Assembly (NCBI RefSeq): GCF_964204645.1
Contig: NC_134025.1
Span: 6,887,001 to 6,951,000, forward strand
DNA length: 64,000 nucleotides
Origin: Tubulanus polymorphus
Taxonomy: Eukaryota > Nemertea > Palaeonemertea > Tubulaniformes > Tubulanidae
Direction: 5' to 3'
In this document: piece by piece, positions 62,211-64,000 of the stretch
How the letters are laid out: each line of letters starts with the position of its first letter
How positions within the stretch are numbered: position 1 is the first letter of the stretch
Program-made: the position numbers and the translations under genes
Notes under the pieces: model-generated
What the model saw: the letters and a program-made list of their open reading frames with translations, nothing else
The model's database searches: none
Told to the model about the DNA's origin: nothing

Positions 62211-62390
62211 TACGGTATGACTCGTTTAATTCGGATCGGTTTATTCGGATTTTCACTTATTTTGGACTAAAATTCCGGTCCCCTCTAGGTTACTTCTATT
62301 CAAATGAGAGAGCACATAATTCGGATTTCTTTTAATTCGGACAAAATTTTCCAGTCCCATGATCCGAATTAAGCGAGTTCTACTGCATAT
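62211..62390. repeat. pogo/Tigger-like MITE remnant
   Basis: Left end CGGTATGACTCGTTTAATTCGGATC and right end (as complement) CAGTAGAACTCGCTTAATTCG form imperfect inverted repeats with a repeated TTCGGAT word inside. This pattern resembles pogo/Tigger termini (CAGT...AACTCG), which insert at TA; TA is present at the left edge. Confidence 0.55.
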
Positions 62391-63351
62391 GGCCATATCC
62401 CGCCATCGACAATGATCTCAAGTCAAATAAACCAACACGATTGAAGGACGATATTCGACTTTGTGGAACTGATACATTTTTATTTGGCGGTAATGAGAAT
62501 CAAGCAACAACGTTATTGGAAATTAAATATACATTAACAATAAAATAAATTTTGGTATAAACGTTTAAATACGTTTTAAATACAGAACTTTATAAAGTTT
62601 GAGACAATTGCATGTGGAAAGTTAAACCTTTGTCTAATTCTATTAAGGATTGATGATTTAATCACAAGGGGGACAAAACTGAAATTACCTGAATTGAAGC
62701 ATGTTTGAGAAGAGCGAATGATAGTACCTGGTACATGTAAATGAATTGCTTAGAAACTGCAAATAAGCAGTGAAATACTGAAATTTTCCATTGACAGCTT
62801 CAGTACCAGTAATAAACCATATAATTTGTTGACTGTTGAATGATGACGTACATATTAAGTGAATAGTTAAGCATGATCTCTTCAGGAAATGTCATTAAAT
62901 AAATAATTCAACCATATTGCATTTATAACATACTCCCAAGCGAAAACTGTGCTGCATATGAAACAAAATTGTCTTAATTTGATTGTCCAAGATTCAACGC
63001 CTGAATGAAACAAATGGAATATACGGAAAGTAATTCGGTACAAAAATAACAGATTTCATGGATAACAAAATTATTTTCAAACGAATGAGCAGCAAAAACT
63101 GAACAAAATATCAATTTTAAAATAAATGCCCACAAGTAACAGGGGCCAGCTTCGTAGGCGTTTATCAAACCTAAAACGGCAATATTCATAAAGTCTGTGG
63201 GACTAGATTTAACAGATAAATCAAGTGGTGAATATTACTGTGTAAGATGACACACATTTTTCGCCCATTAAAGCACAATTTTCTGGATTTTGACAGGATG
63301 TATAACCCCCAACAACAATCAAACCGATGACCAGATTAAGATATCGGCATG

Positions 63352-64000
63352 CTAATCGATTTCTTTTTCTTTAGGGTGTGTCCGGAAATGTTTCAGCATA
63401 TCGCCCTTTTGCGTGAACTGTCTACCGCACCGAGGACACGAATACGGACGAATACCTTCGTGGATCAGATTGTGTCGTTTCAGGTGATGCTTCGACGAGA
63501 ACATCTTATTGCAGACGACGCACTTATGCACGAAGTGATTACCCGTGTGTCGTACCTCGTGGCGTCTGCAGTGATATCGCTCGACAAAACCCTTTTTACA
63601 AACACCGCAGAAGAACTTATTCTCTTCTCGGCCCTCATCGTGAGTGCGCAGATGTCGTTCATAACCGGATTTGTGTTTGAAATTCTTACCGCAAAGATCG
63701 CATAAATAGTCACCGGCGAGTTGATGCGAGCGTAGGTGGCGTTTCAATCGACATTGCATTTCGAAAGATTTCCCACACGTCGCGCATACATAATACGTCT
63801 GCCAGTTTTTCTTGAATATAGTATTCACCGGCATATTCTGCGTGTTGATCTTAACCGGAATCATTGTAATTTTTCCCTGGTTGTTGACTTCACTTTCCGC
63901 GCAGTTTTGCAAGGCACCGGTAGCCGAGTCCTTTTTACCATCCATAGAACATGTAAGCGTATCGCAGATATATGCTCGATAACTGTTGTCATCGGTTTCG
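63352..64000 (-). CDS. C2H2 zinc-finger protein (5' end outside window)
   Basis: The minus-strand frame ends at 63352 and runs to the window edge; the first Met in view is at 63945, giving 197 residues, but the frame stays open beyond it. Five consecutive C2H2 fingers, all with intact Cys and His pairs, begin YVCATCGKSF, YLCDLCGKNF, FFCGVCKKGF, HKCVVCNKMF and YSCPRCGRQF; the last is followed by a short charged tail. Linkers are irregular, with only the last resembling the canonical TGEKP. A nuclear DNA-binding regulator is likely, but no specific orthologue can be named. Confidence 0.85.
   Translation of the reverse strand, partial: ETDDNSYRAYICDTLTCSMDGKKDSATGALQNCAESEVNNQGKITMIPVKINTQNMPVNTIFKKNWQTYYVCATCGKSFEMQCRLKRHLRSHQLAGDYLCDLCGKNFKHKSGYERHLRTHDEGREENKFFCGVCKKGFVERYHCRRHEVRHTGNHFVHKCVVCNKMFSSKHHLKRHNLIHEGIRPYSCPRCGRQFTQKGDMLKHFRTHPKEKEID

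Noticed and set aside
63349-63713. Open frames on the plus strand and in a second minus frame over the zinc-finger exon
   Set aside because: Shadows of the zinc-finger coding frame.

Overview
This window looks like nuclear DNA from an animal, most likely a marine invertebrate bilaterian. It is AT-rich, its genes are split into short exons with GT-AG introns, it carries many short inverted-repeat elements and two long (AT)n tracts, and its genes are animal families (CYP20, HUNK-type kinase, PACRG, cathepsin L, IP3 3-kinase, primase, Ly6/uPAR). I cannot fix the phylum. Exon models were read by eye from frame continuity, splice sites and family resemblance; no alignment was run. Residue numbers refer to these models.

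Layout. 348-14054 (minus): four complete tandem cytochrome P450 genes of the CYP20 family, each with 11 coding exons and matching intron positions, plus a relic of a fifth copy near 10.5 kb. 17431-26111 (plus): a HUNK-type serine/threonine kinase whose first intron holds a 1.76-kb foldback repeat. 28938-29576 (plus): a small four-pass membrane protein. 30290-31942 (minus): an adaptor with three SH3 domains. 33073-34915 (minus) and 35193-36918 (plus): mitochondrial ribosomal protein uS15m (MRPS15) and the axonemal protein PACRG, head to head across 277 bp containing a perfect cAMP-response element. 39647-41710 (plus): a cathepsin L with a TATA/E-box promoter. 44982-51415 (minus): inositol-trisphosphate 3-kinase with a 12-nt microexon and two possible first coding exons (the second at 53026-53100). 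54036-57384 (plus): DNA primase small subunit. 58211-60815 (plus): a GPI-anchored Ly6/uPAR protein resembling LYPD6. 63352-64000 (minus): a five-finger C2H2 zinc-finger protein running into the window edge.

Apart from the P450 array these are unrelated housekeeping and signalling genes; there is no operon-like logic. The most notable items are the CYP20 expansion with a His in place of the I-helix acid, a hammerhead-ribozyme-like motif inside an inverted repeat in an IP3 3-kinase intron, the alternative first exons of that kinase (one encoding an N-myristoylation signal), the MRPS15-PACRG divergent promoter, and a set of MITE-like elements with recognisable target-site duplications.
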